64,000 nucleotides of DNA, from positions 6,014,001 through 6,078,000 of the forward strand of contig JAHCVI010000001.1 of the NCBI GenBank assembly GCA_019096155.1, in the 5' to 3' direction. Both the position numbers and the translations under genes were made by a program. The stretch comes from Staphylotrichum longicolle (Eukaryota > Ascomycota > Sordariomycetes > Sordariales > Chaetomiaceae). Positions 1 through 12,144 of the stretch are shown piece by piece (the first letter of the stretch is position 1; the number at the start of each line of letters is the position of its first letter). The notes beneath the pieces were generated by a model. It ran no database searches. It saw only the letters and a program-made list of their open reading frames with translations, and had not been told where the DNA came from.

Positions 1-1772
1 AACTCTTGCAGCTTCCTTCTACGGCCCGTCCAAGGCAGTCACTCGCCATTTTGACCTGATCGGTAGCCTATCACAGCGAGCCAACTGTTTCCAGCTCTTT
101 GGTGGCGTCTATCCGCGTAACTAAAGCTCCGTGCGTTGTCAAGCGAGTATTCTCGGGAAGTCGAGGCAGTTCTGGACCTGGAAGCCTATGACCGGGTTGG
201 TGAGTCGCCCTTGGCAGGGAGCAACGGCCATCACTGGGGGCGTTTGTTCGGCAAACTTCTCCGGGTCAGGGGAATGTCGACTGCTTGCCAGGCGCAAAAC
301 ATTACCAATCAAATGCAGATCGCTCTTTTGGATGTTGAGAAAAGGTAGGAGAAATCATCTACAGTACATGTGGTGCCTAGCTCTCAACTTGAGGTTGACA
401 CAGCATGCGCATATATCTCGAGCATCGGATTTGGCCGAACAGAACCGGAGAAGGAAACTTGGCAGCACAACCTTGCAAGTTCGGCGAGCTTGGTTCAGAG
501 AAGGAAACGAAGCTTTTGGCGAGCCCGTTGTGGCGTTGCCATCTTCCCGACCTTGTCCTATATCGAACCGGGGTAATGACAGGGGCGTCTCGATATTGCA
601 ACTCAAGAAGTTTTCTTCCCGATCCACATTGCGCTTCCTCACTCGCAAGGCCCCGGATAAGGAAGCTCCCAAGAAGCTTTGCAGCACTTGGCTGAGCCTT
701 CTATACATCATGGTGGGTGAGCGGGCTCACCACGACGGAGCCTTCGCCGGTAATTGACGTCGCAAGTGCGCTCGCTTACAGCAAGAATTTCCGGCCGGCA
801 CCACTGATCAAACAGGGCGGTTCCACAGAATGGGTTACGCTACCACAGGCGAGAGATAACCAAGAGACTATGAACGAGATCCTTGGAAAAGTTTGGGCGT
901 GGTACACTGATCATTGCACCGGTTACCAGGCTCATGACGGAATCACACAGAGCGTCTTCTCTCATCGCGGCCTTTGAAGTTTGACACTTGGATGATCATC
1001 GTCAGACCGCGGAGGCCGGAACGACAAGCTACAACCAAGTGGTCTCTGCCACACTCCCTTACCTGAATCCTGTGGTCGAAGATCCTTCAACGGCGCGGCG
1101 GGTGAAGGGTGTGTTGACAAATAGGAACCTCCTCAATCGCAGTCGAGGACAGGCCACGATCACCCTATCACCCACAGGAGCCGTGAGCACTCTGCTAGTG
1201 CCTGCAGCTGTCACCTGCGCTTGCAACGCTGCTCCTGCACACCAGTAACACCAGCCGGCCGTCTGACCATCCAGGTGGAAGACAGGAGAAGCCAGCCTGG
1301 CAGCCCAGCAAGATGTGCAGAGCGGCCACCAATACACGGGCGTTCGGTGCAGTACACATCCTCTCTGTGACTGGCGCCCGAGAAAAGCGGTCGCCGAAGG
1401 AGCGAAGCCCGACGGGAGCATCTTTCATGATCCACCTGCCCATTTGTTCGTCAAAGGTAAGCTCGGCGGGACGGGCTACGCCCTTCTTTAGCGTCGACAC
1501 TCACACGCGATGATTGACAAGTCCAACACACTACCGGACATCTACAGTACATCCCGTTTTTCTTGTTGCCTCACGGCGGTCTCAGTGAGGCCCAGTATCC
1601 AGGGCCAACGTCCCGCGGCAGCGTGTGGGCGTGCCGCCGAACCTGGGAACCACTTCGTCAAGCAGGTCCTCCACTCCACGTTCCCAGGACCGGGACTCAT
1701 CTAGGGACGCACACGGCCCGGTGTGATCATCCCACTCTGAGGTTGCAGCGCCCAGGTTTCTGTGCAGTGTGC

Positions 1773-1793
1773 TGACGACGATGATCGTCGTCA
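1773..1793. repeat. Near-perfect 21-bp palindrome
   Basis: Two 10-base arms (tgacgacgat / atcgtcgtca) flank a single central base. It lies in gene-free DNA. It could be a dimeric transcription-factor site or chance; nothing nearby decides. Confidence 0.6.
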
Positions 1794-3020
1794 AGAGCAA
1801 GGCAGAACAGCTCTCTGGGCCTCCAACACTGCCGGAAGGGACGGGTCATCCGAACCAACCCGGCAATCAACCTCCCCCTGGCAGTGCCCGGTACCACACT
1901 TGTACACTGTTCATCTGTTGCTGTCGAATCAAGCAGTGGGGGGAAGACCACGAACTCCGTAGGAGCGGAACCTTGGTGCAGCGGCGGCCCTGCGGAGACA
2001 TTTCCTTCCAGCCCCAACACAGGTTTCCGTGTCTTCGTTCTTGCTTCTCCGGAGCATTCTCTTGAAAAGACATGGATAGGCGTTTCCAAAGGCACTGCCT
2101 CCCTGAGCTCTGAGAAAGGACTGCGTGTCTTGCTGCCCAGTCTCGCAGGGAGATGCACTCTAGCAGCCTCGATGAGAACTCACTGAAAAACTCCACGGGA
2201 AGGTGTTCAAGCCGGGAGCGGCAGTTAAGGCAAGTTGCCAGTTTGTCGGTACCGATGTGACAAACCTTCTCGAACTATTGAAAGGCCATTCCGAACTTCG
2301 CAGTCTCACGTCCCGATATCCGATCAGGGCTCTGGGTGCGTTTGACGGGAAAATGAGCAATCCTTCGTTTTTCTCGTGCAGATTTTTTTTTTTTGCACGA
2401 CGACGTCAACAGATTCCGAGGATGATGAAAATCCCGACCTGACTGACAGGGCTTCGCCGTGGTTGTCGGGGCAAGAAACCGGGTTGACCTAACTGTTGCC
2501 ATCAGGGCCGATGTTGTCAGACGACCTAAACGGTCATAAGCCTCAACTCCTCGCTTTCCCACGTTGCGGTGCTCCTATTGGGCAGTTTCGACGCGCCGTT
2601 TCTCGACCGTTGTGACAAATGTCTCACCTTTATTTTGGCCCCTGCTCGCTAAGTCCAGCCAACCGCGGCCCCTGACAAGGCCAACGCCAGCTCCAAGATG
2701 CTCAGGCTTGGACCCACCAACGACGCCATCAACAACAAGGCTTACACAAGAAACAGCCCTTGAAAAAACAAGTGATTACCGAGTCTGATGAAAGCCGGCT
2801 GGGAAAGTGGAGCATTTGCACCCACACAACCCCCGTGGGACTCAAGGCTGCAGTGATGACTGGTCTCGTCCTCGCCCACCATGGCCCTAGCGCCGAAAGA
2901 GAGTAGAAAATCGTTCGATGGGTGCAGCACCGGGGGTGGTTCCCCGCGCTGCTGGGAATGAGCAAGGACCACATCCGCTGCAGCCACATGTCACACAACC
3001 CCCAACCCTTGGCCTCCGCT

Positions 3021-3047
3021 GACGGCCTGGACGGCCTGGACGGCCTC
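3021..3047. repeat. 9-bp tandem repeat, three copies
   Basis: The unit gacggcctg is present three times head to tail, the last copy with one change. It lies in gene-free DNA. Confidence 0.8.
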
Positions 3048-3690
3048 TCTCGACAAAAGCAAGCAGGCTCACTATGAACCCTGGCTCTCCCGTCTCGAGC
3101 TCCAGCCAAGGACGAACCGCTCGGACTCGACGCGTCTGTAATGTCCAGGATGTGACCCCAAGCAGCCGGAGCCGCGTCCCTATCACAATACGAAGCATGT
3201 ATTCCCAAGGCTGACCGCATGCGTCGACGGACCGGCGTCGATCAGAGGACGGCAGAGATTGCCGACTCCAACTCGCTGGCGAGGCAGGCTGGCAGGCTGG
3301 CAGGGGAGGCAGCAGCAGTGAATCCGATCCCCCGATCTGAGGTCCTCCTCCTCTCCGCACCCCCTGTGGCTTGCTGAAAACTGCCGTCACTGCAGATGGA
3401 GAACAGGGCAAGCCTGCAAGTCCGCCCCCTCTCACAACCCTGTTTCTTTCGTCTCACGTCTTCGTTTGTGGCGTCCGAGTCTTCACCCAGAGCGGAATAT
3501 TTCCCCGTCCTCTCCGTCATCCGATCGGCTGTCTCACTCTCTTGCCGCTGCAGATTTCTTGTTCGTTCGACCCCTGCATCCTGAGCAAGTGAAAAAACAC
3601 ATTTGAAGCATTTTCCTCTCTCGACCTTTAGGTAGAGCTAGAAGTTAGTACTAACGTTGTCTCATGGGGGGAGCACCGGAGTGTGTGAAC

Positions 3691-3714
3691 GGAAGCGGGA
3701 GCGGGAGCGGGAGC
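3691..3714. repeat. GGGAGC hexanucleotide repeat
   Basis: Three exact GGGAGC units are preceded by one GGAAGC. It is a simple G/C-rich microsatellite in gene-free DNA. Confidence 0.85.
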
Positions 3715-5097
3715 GGATACAGAAGGCACATTGTCAGCGTCCCGGAGGAATACATCCAACTGGGGTCAACCGGGCTCGTCAAGTCACCTCTCAGAACAAG
3801 GATAACGTAACGTTCGCGGCCTGATGGGGCACGCCCGCGCGCATTCCTGTGGCTGAGAGGCATTGGCTCCCAGCAAAAGACCTTGAATGGGGCGTCGAGC
3901 CAACAACCTCTGTGGCAAACCAGGTCATGACACTGCAAAAAGAACGAGGAGGCAAACCCAACCCCCTCTTGATGCCCCTGAGCCCCCTCTTCTCCATCCT
4001 TGTGGCTGACAAGGCATGACTGACGGCTGCGGAGCAACAGGAAGGACTGACAGGTCTCGGCCGCTCTCGAACTCGTTGGCCACTCCTGGGGTTCGAAGTC
4101 TCGGCCCTCCTCGCCCGCAACCCCTGGCTTGCTTCTCGCCTCTCAACCGCGGGGATGGGAGCTTCCAGCCTTCGGGGATGAAGAAGACCCATTTAGATCG
4201 TAAGTGGCCTCGAGGTGGTACACGTATGTCTGTTGGTAGATACATACACTCCCCCTCGCTGTCGCGGGCTAGCTGCAGCTTGCAGAACTCGCAGGTGATC
4301 AGTTGATTTCTTTGCCTTAGTGTGGACGTAGCACGGCTGCACGGCAGTGGAGGAGAACATGTTTGTGCGGATGGCGTGCGGTTCCGTCTGTGGCAAAGCT
4401 GTCCAACAAGTCCATAGACCTGTAACCAAACAAGGCTCGAAGCATCTGCAAAGCCCGCCGCTCATACCTGGCACCCAGTGAGGACTTTGTAGAAGGACGT
4501 TACTCGGGCAAAGTCCAACTCCCTAACACCGAGACATGCCTTGAGACCAGACCAAAATCCGATGAGAGAGGCGTGCAGCAAACTTGATTAAGCCGGCTTG
4601 AGACATCAAAAACCCGTAACCCATAAACAAACATTGTACTAAACCAACAAACGACCTCTGACAGGGTGAAAAAAAGCTCAAGACCGATCCATCCATTCAT
4701 TCAGACCGTCCCCAAAAACGCCCCGTTTCCAAGTTGCCCAACCCCCCTTTCTGCCCATCCGCCCCCTCCATATGTCAACAAAAGAAACTGATACGCCGCG
4801 TCCCTCTCATCGGCATGGTAGGTGAATGATGGTAAACGGCACTCGGCGTCTCCTCCGCCGCCCTCTGACGAGGCCAGCCCTCCTCCCTCCGCTGACTGGA
4901 CCAATTTCCCCCACACAGCTCATCGCTGCCTGCCTGACACCTGACAAAAGAAAAAAAACGAATCCATCAAATAAACGAATGGCCCCCAAAAATGCAATGG
5001 GTATCTCATCTCACACATCCCACGACTTGTCCCACAACCCCCCGCCACCTCAGAAGTTGGTGGAGGTGTAAACAAACCAACCCTTCTCCATCCCCCT

Positions 5098-7481
5098 TTA
5101 CGCGGTCCCCCTCTCCCCCCTCATCACAACCGGCTTCCTCCTCACCAAGAACGGGCTCGGCATCTCGTCCCTCTCTGGGTCCCACACGGCCGCCGGCTCC
5201 GAGAAGGCCGTGCCCCGATTCGCGGCCGCCGCGTGCTCCCTAAACGCCCGCACGGGACTAACGTTGCCGGCGTGGTGGACCATCAGGCCGTGCTGCAGCT
5301 CGCCCGTGAACACGGCGCTCATGGGCCGGCCGCCGGCCCGCGCCTGCTGCAGCTCGACGAGCGTCCGGCCGCGAATGTTGTTCTTGCCCGCCGCCGTCGC
5401 GGCGGGGAGCTTGCTCAGCACGGGCGGCTGGGCGGCGGTAGTCTGGGATTGCTGCTGGGTTTGTTGTTGTTGCTCGATCTTGCCCATGGACGGTTTGCGG
5501 TTCAGCAAGGCGTTTGCGGAGCCGTCGGTGGCGCCCGTCTTGAGGCTGGCGGCCGAGGGGATCTTGCTGAGCGGCGGGTGCGGGCTGTTGCTACGGTCCT
5601 GCAGGGCGCCGGCGCTGCCCGTGGTCCTAACGGCGGTTTGCAGGTCCGGGGTGGAGGCCGCGACGGGGATGGTCTTGCCCTGGAGCAGCTGCTGCGATTG
5701 CTTAGATTGCAGGCGGTGGGTGGGCATGGACTTTTGGGCGTGCAGCTGCGGGCGGCCCTTGGAAGTGAAGGGGTTCTTGCTCGACTTAATCATGCGTGTT
5801 GGTGAGGGGACGTGGATGTCGTCATCGAACTCCGAGTCCGAGTCCTGCGCGGCTTCCCAGCGAGCTTCGCCCGCCATCTGGTTGGCGGTGAAGATGTTGC
5901 CCGGGTTGAGGACTGGAGCCTTGGTGCCAATGTTGCGGCGAGGGGAGAGCGACAGTGACGCGATCGTAATGGGTGATGGCGAGGCCATCTCGATATCCAT
6001 CGGCGTGCCGGCAGGCGCCATGGCAAACATGGTCTGGGCTCGCCCAAACGGCGTTCGGTGACTCTTCTTGAGCGGGTGCATCGAGGCATCGGGTGATTCC
6101 ACCGAGAGCTCCGAGAGGTCTGTCGCTGAGGAAAGCTCACCCTCGTTGCTCCCGATCGATGAGTGCGGGTAGTCAGACTTGGAGACTGATGATGAGAGAT
6201 CCTGTGGCCTGTCCTGCTCTCTCCTGTTCTGCACTTCCAGCTCCACGCGCATTTGCACCTCATGTTCAAACTTTTTCTGCAGCTGCTCAATCTCTTGCGC
6301 AACCAGCCGATCAATCTCGAGTCGCGCCTTGACCTCCCATTCCCTCCGGAGAGACGAGTCGATTTCCTGGCGCATCGACGCCTTGTCGTGGTCGAAGGAC
6401 GTAAGCTTCTGGTCAAATTCCCGGATTCGCCTGTTAAGCGACTCCTCTTTGGCTTTCAGGACCTTGCTGAACTCGACCACCTCTTTCTCCTTGCGCATGA
6501 GCCGTACCACCGGCAGATTGAGCAGCATTGCGGTGTCGGGTCTCCTGTCCGGGTTCACCCGCAGACAGTCCTTGATGATGGCGAACAGCTCCGACGAGTA
6601 GATGGCCGGAAGAGGTGCGATCTTGCCCTCCTTGATCTTCTGGACAAGCTGGAAGTGAGTCTTGGCGTTGAATGGCGGCTCCCGTGTGCAGAGCTCGTAA
6701 ATGATACAGCCCAGTGACCAGATGTCAGATTTGAGTGTATATTTCTCTGCGGCGCAAATTTCGGGCGACATGTAGAACGGAGTTCCTACGTATGTCGAGG
6801 CAAAGTCGTGGGACTGCATCACCTTGGAGAGGCCAAAGTCACCGAGCTTGACCGAGTTGTCCTCGCCGAGGAACACTGCAACAATTAGATGCGCTGCGCA
6901 GCGAATTAATCTAGGACGGACACCTACCATTTTCGGGCTTGAGATCGCGGTGCAAAATCGTCATTCCCCCAGCTGGCGGCTTTGGCCTTGCCGTTGAGCC
7001 CAATCCCAGCACAGCCTTGCCCACCTCGGGAGGATCAACGCCATAATGACACCGATACAACGCCGTCACGAGCTGGGCAAAGATGCTCCAGACAAAGGAC
7101 TCCTCCGCATATTGGTTTTTTTCTGACAAGTTTCGGATGACCCGCCCGAGGTCTCCATTCCCGCAATATTCCATGTACAGGTGCAGGTCTTGGGTCGCTT
7201 TGAGGTGCTCGCGATGGTAGTAGCCGACGATGTTTGGATGGCGTAGTGTTGAGAGAATCTGGAACTCGGCGTGGAGCTGCTCACGCTCCTTTTGGGACAT
7301 CTTCAGGTAGCTGATCTCTTTCCGGCAGAGAATCATGTTGTCGGCCTTGCGGCGGACCTTCCGGATGATGCCAAACGAGCCATGGCCTGGGAGGGAGGGG
7401 TCAGCAAGTGTAAAAGCGACTTCCCAACAGTGGATGCATACCGATCTTCTCCAGCACGTCGTACTTGTCGCTTTCTGACAT
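5098..7481 (-). CDS. nimA: NIMA-family G2/M protein kinase
   Basis: Serine/threonine kinase needed in fungi for mitotic entry. Exons are 7442-7481, 6928-7386 and 5098-6875, giving 758 residues. The ATG at 7481 starts MSESDKYDVLEKIG. The glycine loop is split by intron 1 (GHGSFG), and Lys36 in CRKEI fits the ATP-binding lysine. Further motifs are HRDLKPEN, DFGLSKV and an activation segment with TYVGTPFYMSPE. As in filamentous-fungal NimA, about 22 extra residues sit just before HRDLKPEN. After the kinase domain comes a coiled coil (about 270-370) and a long basic, Ser/Pro- and Gln-rich tail, the usual regulatory and turnover region. Both introns have GTATGC/GTAGGT donors and keep the frame. 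It is transcribed away from the ankyrin/BTB gene. The assignment to the NimA/Nek2-like group is firm. Confidence 0.93.
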
Positions 7482-8120
7482 GGTGACGACAACCTCAAAA
7501 TGCAGCGTGGAAATGGGCGTCTCAATTGAAGATGGCGTGCTCCATACACAGACGCTGACGGGTCTGGCAAGTGGTGGTTCTGTGGTGCTGCTAAGGTTAG
7601 TATCGTCCCGCGGGCGGCTGGTTGCTGAAAGTTGCAATTGGTGAAGGAGCAAGTCTCAGTCGGAGAGAGAGGTCTTGGTTGCACGGCTCCTTTCCTGTTG
7701 GAGAATCCTGGCATCACCAGTCAACAACCCGCCGCTGCCTAGGCAACCGTCCGAATCGGGCGCATTGCCCCACACAAATGCAGGGGTGGCACCAAAACCG
7801 GAAGCGGCTCGGGATTGGCCGTGCAGGATCGCCTGGAATGGGCATTTTTGACACGAATGCACCCGCTGGTCGGTGCGCACCAGCTGCCAGCGCTCCGTTC
7901 ACACAGTCGAGATGTGCTTACACTGTACAAAAGCACTGTAACGCTGCTAAGACGCCACCCACTCCAGACCGTCGCCCCTTCCGAGTCGGGAAGATATCAG
8001 TTGCCAAACTGCAGGGCGGGAAAGTCAAAGTCATACTTCCTGCTTCAGTCATAAAATTTGTTCATTTCAACCTTTTTTCTCTCCGTTTTCCTTCCACAGC
8101 ACTTTCTTCCCCTTGAACTC
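7482..8120. promoter_or_regulatory. Shared promoter of nimA and the ankyrin/BTB gene
   Basis: About 640 bases separate the two divergent starts. Pyrimidine-rich sequence ending in an acceptor-like ttccacag lies about 20 bases before the ATG at 8121, which suggests a 5'-UTR intron in the plus-strand gene. No other gene is visible. Confidence 0.5.
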
Positions 8121-10044
8121 ATGGCGATCCGGAAGTTTGAGCTCGAAGCCAAGCTCAAGGATGACAACCAACTCATCCGCACAGGGGTACTCCGCAACGA
8201 ACACCCCTTGGATATGTCCCCGGAGTTCCAGGACTTTTTGCAGGCTTGCCGTAGAGGCGACTTGAAACGCTGCCAGGAACTCATCTCGGCTGGCGTTAAT
8301 ATCAACGCCAAAGATCAATATGACTATACCCCGCTCGTCGTTGTAAGTTGCCACCGGTACCGGACTGTTGAGAGAGTGCACGCTTGCTGACAAAAATAGG
8401 CCAGTTTATGCGGGCACTATGAACTGGTTCAGCTGCTTCTTGAATCGGGTATGTTATGTGCTGTGCCAGTTGTATTCGACTCGGTCCAGAGACTGACCAA
8501 ACTCAGGGGCTCTGGCCGACCCCGACTCGTTTGAGCGGGAAAGAGCAGTTTACAACGCACTGAACAACAAGATCAGAAATCTGCTTCTGTCATACGACTA
8601 TTCCAAGACGGCAGACCCCCTTCAGCCATGGTCCTCACATATCACATCACTACTAGTCCGCGACACCCCCTCGACATCTGACATCACCCTCTCTGCCGCA
8701 GCAGAGAGCTTCCGGCTGCACAAGTTCCTTCTCTCCGCCAGGTCGCCCTACTTCAAGCGCAAGTTTGCAGATTCTCCTGAGACCGTCACATGGAAGTTGC
8801 CTCATGCGATCCCTGTAGAGGCGTTCCGGGTCGTGCTGCGCTATCTCTACCTCGGCGACCTTCCCCGGGACTTCGTCGGCCCAAGGAGCGCCATCACCGA
8901 GGAGGAAGCTTTCAGGGGTATCGACAAATTATGCAAGCACCTTGAGATTGAGGAGCTGTGGGAAGCTGTGCTATCCATCAACGACCGTCGACTGGCGAGA
9001 CAACGCCACCAGGATGAAGTTCAGCGGGCACAGACGCAGGTGGAGGACTTCTTCAACAACACCGTGCTTAAACACAAAATCGAGGTCGACACACGAAAAG
9101 CTGGCAATGTTAAATGGCCTCATCACAACACCATTTTCGCCGACTGCCTCTTGAGGGCAGACGAACAACCAGAAGACGAAGAGGACGGCGAAACCGACGC
9201 CATGCCCAACGGCAGCGCCATTCCTATTGGACCTGCAGGAGACAGCTCTCCTCAAAACGACACCACCCAAAAGCCTCCTGGGCGGCGCTCCGTTCTCTTC
9301 CCGGTCCACAAGCCCTTCCTAATCCGCAGCCCCTACTTTGAAACCATGTTCTCCTCCGACTTCATCGAGGCCCACGATTCCGAGCACCTGCACGTCATCA
9401 AAGTCGACTGCAGCCCCGCCGTCCTCGAAATCATCCTGCGCTTTCTCTACACCGAGCGAGCCGACTGCCCGCTCGAGCATGCCCTCGACCTGCTCTACAC
9501 GGCCGACATGCTGCTCCTCGAAAAGCTCAAGACCAAAGCCGCCGTCACCATCTCCACCCTCGGCAGCGGCACCAGCAACGCCCTCGTCGACCGCACCCAC
9601 AACGGCTACAGTGGCATGTCCGACACACCGCAACCTGCCTCCGAATCCGCAGAATCGCCGTCTCTGCCTCCTACCCCGGAGCTGGTGGAAGTCGAGCCGA
9701 TCAACGTCTACGACGTGATTCGCGCCGCGTGGGACCTCAAGGTGCAGCGGCTCGAGGAGTTTGCCGCGCGCTACCTGGCCAGCCGGCTCGAGGATTACAT
9801 TGACGAGGAGGAGTTTGCCGAGCTGATCCGGGAGAGCGCGGCGCGGCTCAAGGAGAGGCAGGAGACGGACACGATTGAGCTGCTGGATGATATCCGGTAC
9901 TATCTGTCCGAGCGGTTTCGGTTCCGGTTCGAGGGAGAAGGGTTGGAAGAGATGCTGGATGAGGGGGCGGGGCGGTGGATGCGGTTGACGGAGAGGGAGC
10001 TGTGGACGTTGATGAGGGAGTGGCTGAGTATCCGGAGGAGATGA
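8121..10044 (+). CDS. Ankyrin repeat and BTB/POZ protein (ABTB1-like)
   Basis: Exons 8121-8342, 8400-8448 and 8507-10044 give 602 residues. The N-terminus has an ankyrin pair (SPEFQDFLQACRRGDLKRC... and CGHYELVQLLLESGA), then ERERAVYNAL, as in the ABTB1/BPOZ family. Two BTB domains follow: SDITLSAAAESFRLHKFLLSARSPYFK, and a second with FPVHKPFLIRSPYFETMF (about residues 390-480). A charged helical C-terminus ends at 10044. Family members are thought to act as cullin-3 adaptors or in translation-factor turnover; the role here is inferred. Oddity: from 10045 to 10183 another frame encodes a convincing continuation (RTLNGDVVDDEF... to KLELGA). The annotated stop may therefore be an artefact of one missing base near 10033-10041, and the true protein could be about 45 residues longer. 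Confidence 0.85.
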
Positions 10045-10183
10045 AGGTGAGTGAAGGGGTGGGAGGGGTGAGGACATTGAATGGGGATGTGGTGGACGAT
10101 GAGTTTGCCTCGGATGCGGTGAATTACCAGATTCTGCTGGACAAGATTGAGAGGATGTTGGAGAAGTTGGAGCTGGGTGCCTG
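10045..10183 (+). other. Out-of-frame C-terminal continuation of the ankyrin/BTB gene
   Basis: The second frame overlaps the main frame near 10033-10044 and continues with hydrophilic, helical sequence (DDEFASDAVNYQILLDKIE) to a TGA ending at 10183. No intron with plausible signals joins the two frames: the only GT/AG pair that restores frame has a poor GTGGCT donor and no branch site. One extra base around the gga/gga stretch at 10033-10041 would join them. Confidence 0.55.
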
Positions 10184-10486
10184 AAGCGGGATTGGGAATG
10201 AGCATTATGACTTAGATGAGATTGGATGATGATTGGGTCATTTTTTCTGCATACAGGTTCTACATACAAGGCATCATGACATTGGTTTTTGTTCCAGCCG
10301 CCGCGTCAGATTGAGACTGAGCAACACGGATATTGAAGCAGTCGAGTCAAAAACGGTATATACTTGCTGTTTATGTGCGAGAGTTGATAACAACAGAGAC
10401 AGCCTCCCTACGACTCCTTATTAAACACCCCACTTCCACCCCTTTCCCAACAGATTCCTCGCCGGCCCCAAGATTTCTCCGATCTT
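10184..10486. other. Convergent 3' flank
   Basis: AT-richer sequence between the 3' ends of the ankyrin/BTB gene and the lactone oxidase gene. I see no gene in it. Confidence 0.6.
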
Positions 10487-12144
10487 CTACACCGGGACAA
10501 CGGGGTTCTGGCGTCCAAACACACAGAAGCCGCCTCCCTTTGCCTTCTCATGCACGAACCCCACCTCTTCGAGCGCAAGCCTCTGGATCTCCCCTTCCTT
10601 GCTCGCCGATCCTTCGCCCAGGAGATACCTGCGGTGCCACGGCCCGACAAACATGCCCTCCGGGTCGACCTCGTCGCGCACCTTGCAGAACTGCCGCCAG
10701 TCGTCGCCGTACCACGTCGCAAACTCGCTCGGGGTGACGCTGAACGTCTTGGCCCAGTGCGGCCGCCCGCCGAGGTCGCGCATCAGCCACTCAAAGGCCC
10801 TGTAGTAGCGCTCCGTGGCCTCGTGCGTCGGGTCGCGGTAGTAGGGCCGGTACATGGTCGCGTTGAGGTACAGCGCGGGGCCGTCGTCCGGGGTGATGTC
10901 CAGGTAGGGCCGGTTGCCCTTGGCGGCGCTCGAGTTGACCGTCGTGTCACTCACGCGCACCTCGACGGGGCTGTGTACCCACAGGCCCTCGGCGCTGAAC
11001 GGGATCCGGTGGTCGACGTAGCCCGGGTCGCCGGGCTGCAGGCGGTTGATCCACGCGCCGAGACGCTGCAGGGCCTCGGGGCCCTTGTGCAGCGGGATCG
11101 CCCACTCGTTGACAAACTGGCTGTAGAGGCAGTTGAGCAGGAAGCCCTGGTAGCTCGGCTGGCAGCCGCTGACCCGCGTGCTCTCGCCGTTGCTGAAGCC
11201 GTAGTTCAGCCCAAACACAAACCACTCGATCCACGGCGTGATCCGCGGCACCCACCGCGCCAGGGCCAGCAGGTTCTGGTAGAGGATATACCCCAGCCTG
11301 CTGTCCTGGAAGCTGGTCCTCGGCTGGTAGTGCCTCACCCGCCCACTCTCGAGCTCCTCCTTGGCCACCTTGTCCGCCTTCCACACCACCGCGCGGCGCA
11401 TGTACGGGAACCACCACACCCTGACAAACTCGGCCTGCTTCCACAGCACGTCCTCCCACCCCTCAAACAGCCTCGCGTCGGCGTCGATGGTCTGGCTCCA
11501 CGCCAGCGAGAAGGCCGGCACCGCCCGCAGCGTCACCTCGGTCACCACGCCCAGCGCGCCGACCGACAGCAGCGCGGCGCGGAACAGCTCGGGCCTCTCC
11601 TCGGGCGAGCACGCGCGCGTCTTGCCGTCGGCCAGCGTCACCTTGAGAGCGACGATGCTCTCGCTGACCAGGCCGTGGCGCAAACTGCTGCCGTGGGTGC
11701 CGGTGCTGATGGCGCCGGCGATGCTCTGCTCGTTGATGCTGCCCAGGCTGGGCATGGCCAGCCCCGCGGCGTCGAGGGCGGCGCTCAGCCGGTGCAGGCG
11801 GATGCCCGCCTCGACGGTGCACAACCCCGTGGCCGGGTCGAGGGCCAGGACGCGGGCAAAGTTGTCGAGGTTGAGCATCCAGGACGAGGTGCAGGTGATG
11901 TCGGAGGGCGAGTGGCCCGAGCCGACGGTGGTGAGGCGGCGGCGGCATTGGCGGGCGAGGGTGACGGCCCTTTTAATTTCTGGGAGAGACTCGGGCTGGA
12001 TGAAGAGCTCTGGGAGTGAGCTGAAGGTGCGGGCCCAGGTGCGGTGGGTGTAGGCGGTGCGGGCGCGGAAGGGGATGGCGTCGGCGGCGTTGATGGTGAT
12101 GACGGTGCGGACCTCAGCGGGGGAGTGAGATCGTTGGAGGCCAT
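10487..12144 (-). CDS. ALO1: D-arabinono-1,4-lactone oxidase
   Basis: FAD enzyme of the mitochondrial outer membrane that oxidises D-arabinono-1,4-lactone to D-erythroascorbic acid. The frame to 10487 is intronless. It has PFRARTAYTHRTWARTF near the start, the flavin-binding region with TTVGSGHSPSD, and the C-terminal HWAKTF motif typical of aldonolactone oxidases. Expected length is about 552 residues. The start is not clean: the large frame has no in-frame ATG upstream. The only ATG in good context (CAAAATGGCC, 12144) opens MASNDLTPP in another frame, which would merge with PAEVRTVIT if the five-base run at 12119-12123 had one more base. I annotate from that ATG and treat the break as a probable sequence error. 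The family call is secure; the exact N-terminus is not. Confidence 0.85.

Larger units (their letters stand above)
1..5097. other. Gene-free stretch, left edge
   Basis: No gene could be supported here on either strand. The open frames are short, overlap one another on both strands, and show no family motif and no convincing chain of donor, branch and acceptor sites joining them. Base composition is less G/C-rich than the genes to the right, and there is no strong C-to-T mutation signature. A few simple repeats and one short palindrome are listed separately. The right end is the 3' flank of the NIMA-type kinase. It may hold untranslated or non-coding transcripts that sequence alone cannot show. 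Confidence 0.6.

Noticed and set aside
4081..4110. GGTTCGA-like string as a tRNA T-arm
   Set aside because: No matching acceptor, D or anticodon stems; same for similar strings near 3557 and 12951.
1..5097. RIP-mutated transposon
   Set aside because: No strong AT enrichment or excess of TpA, and no readable transposase or reverse transcriptase fragment.
8058..8120. N-terminal extension of the ankyrin/BTB frame upstream of 8121
   Set aside because: It has no ATG in good context and contains an acceptor-like ttccacag; it reads like leader or a 5'-UTR intron.
10020..10072. Intron joining the two frames at the 3' end of the ankyrin/BTB gene
   Set aside because: Donor GTGGCT is poor, there is no branch site, and it would delete the conserved WLSIRR end.
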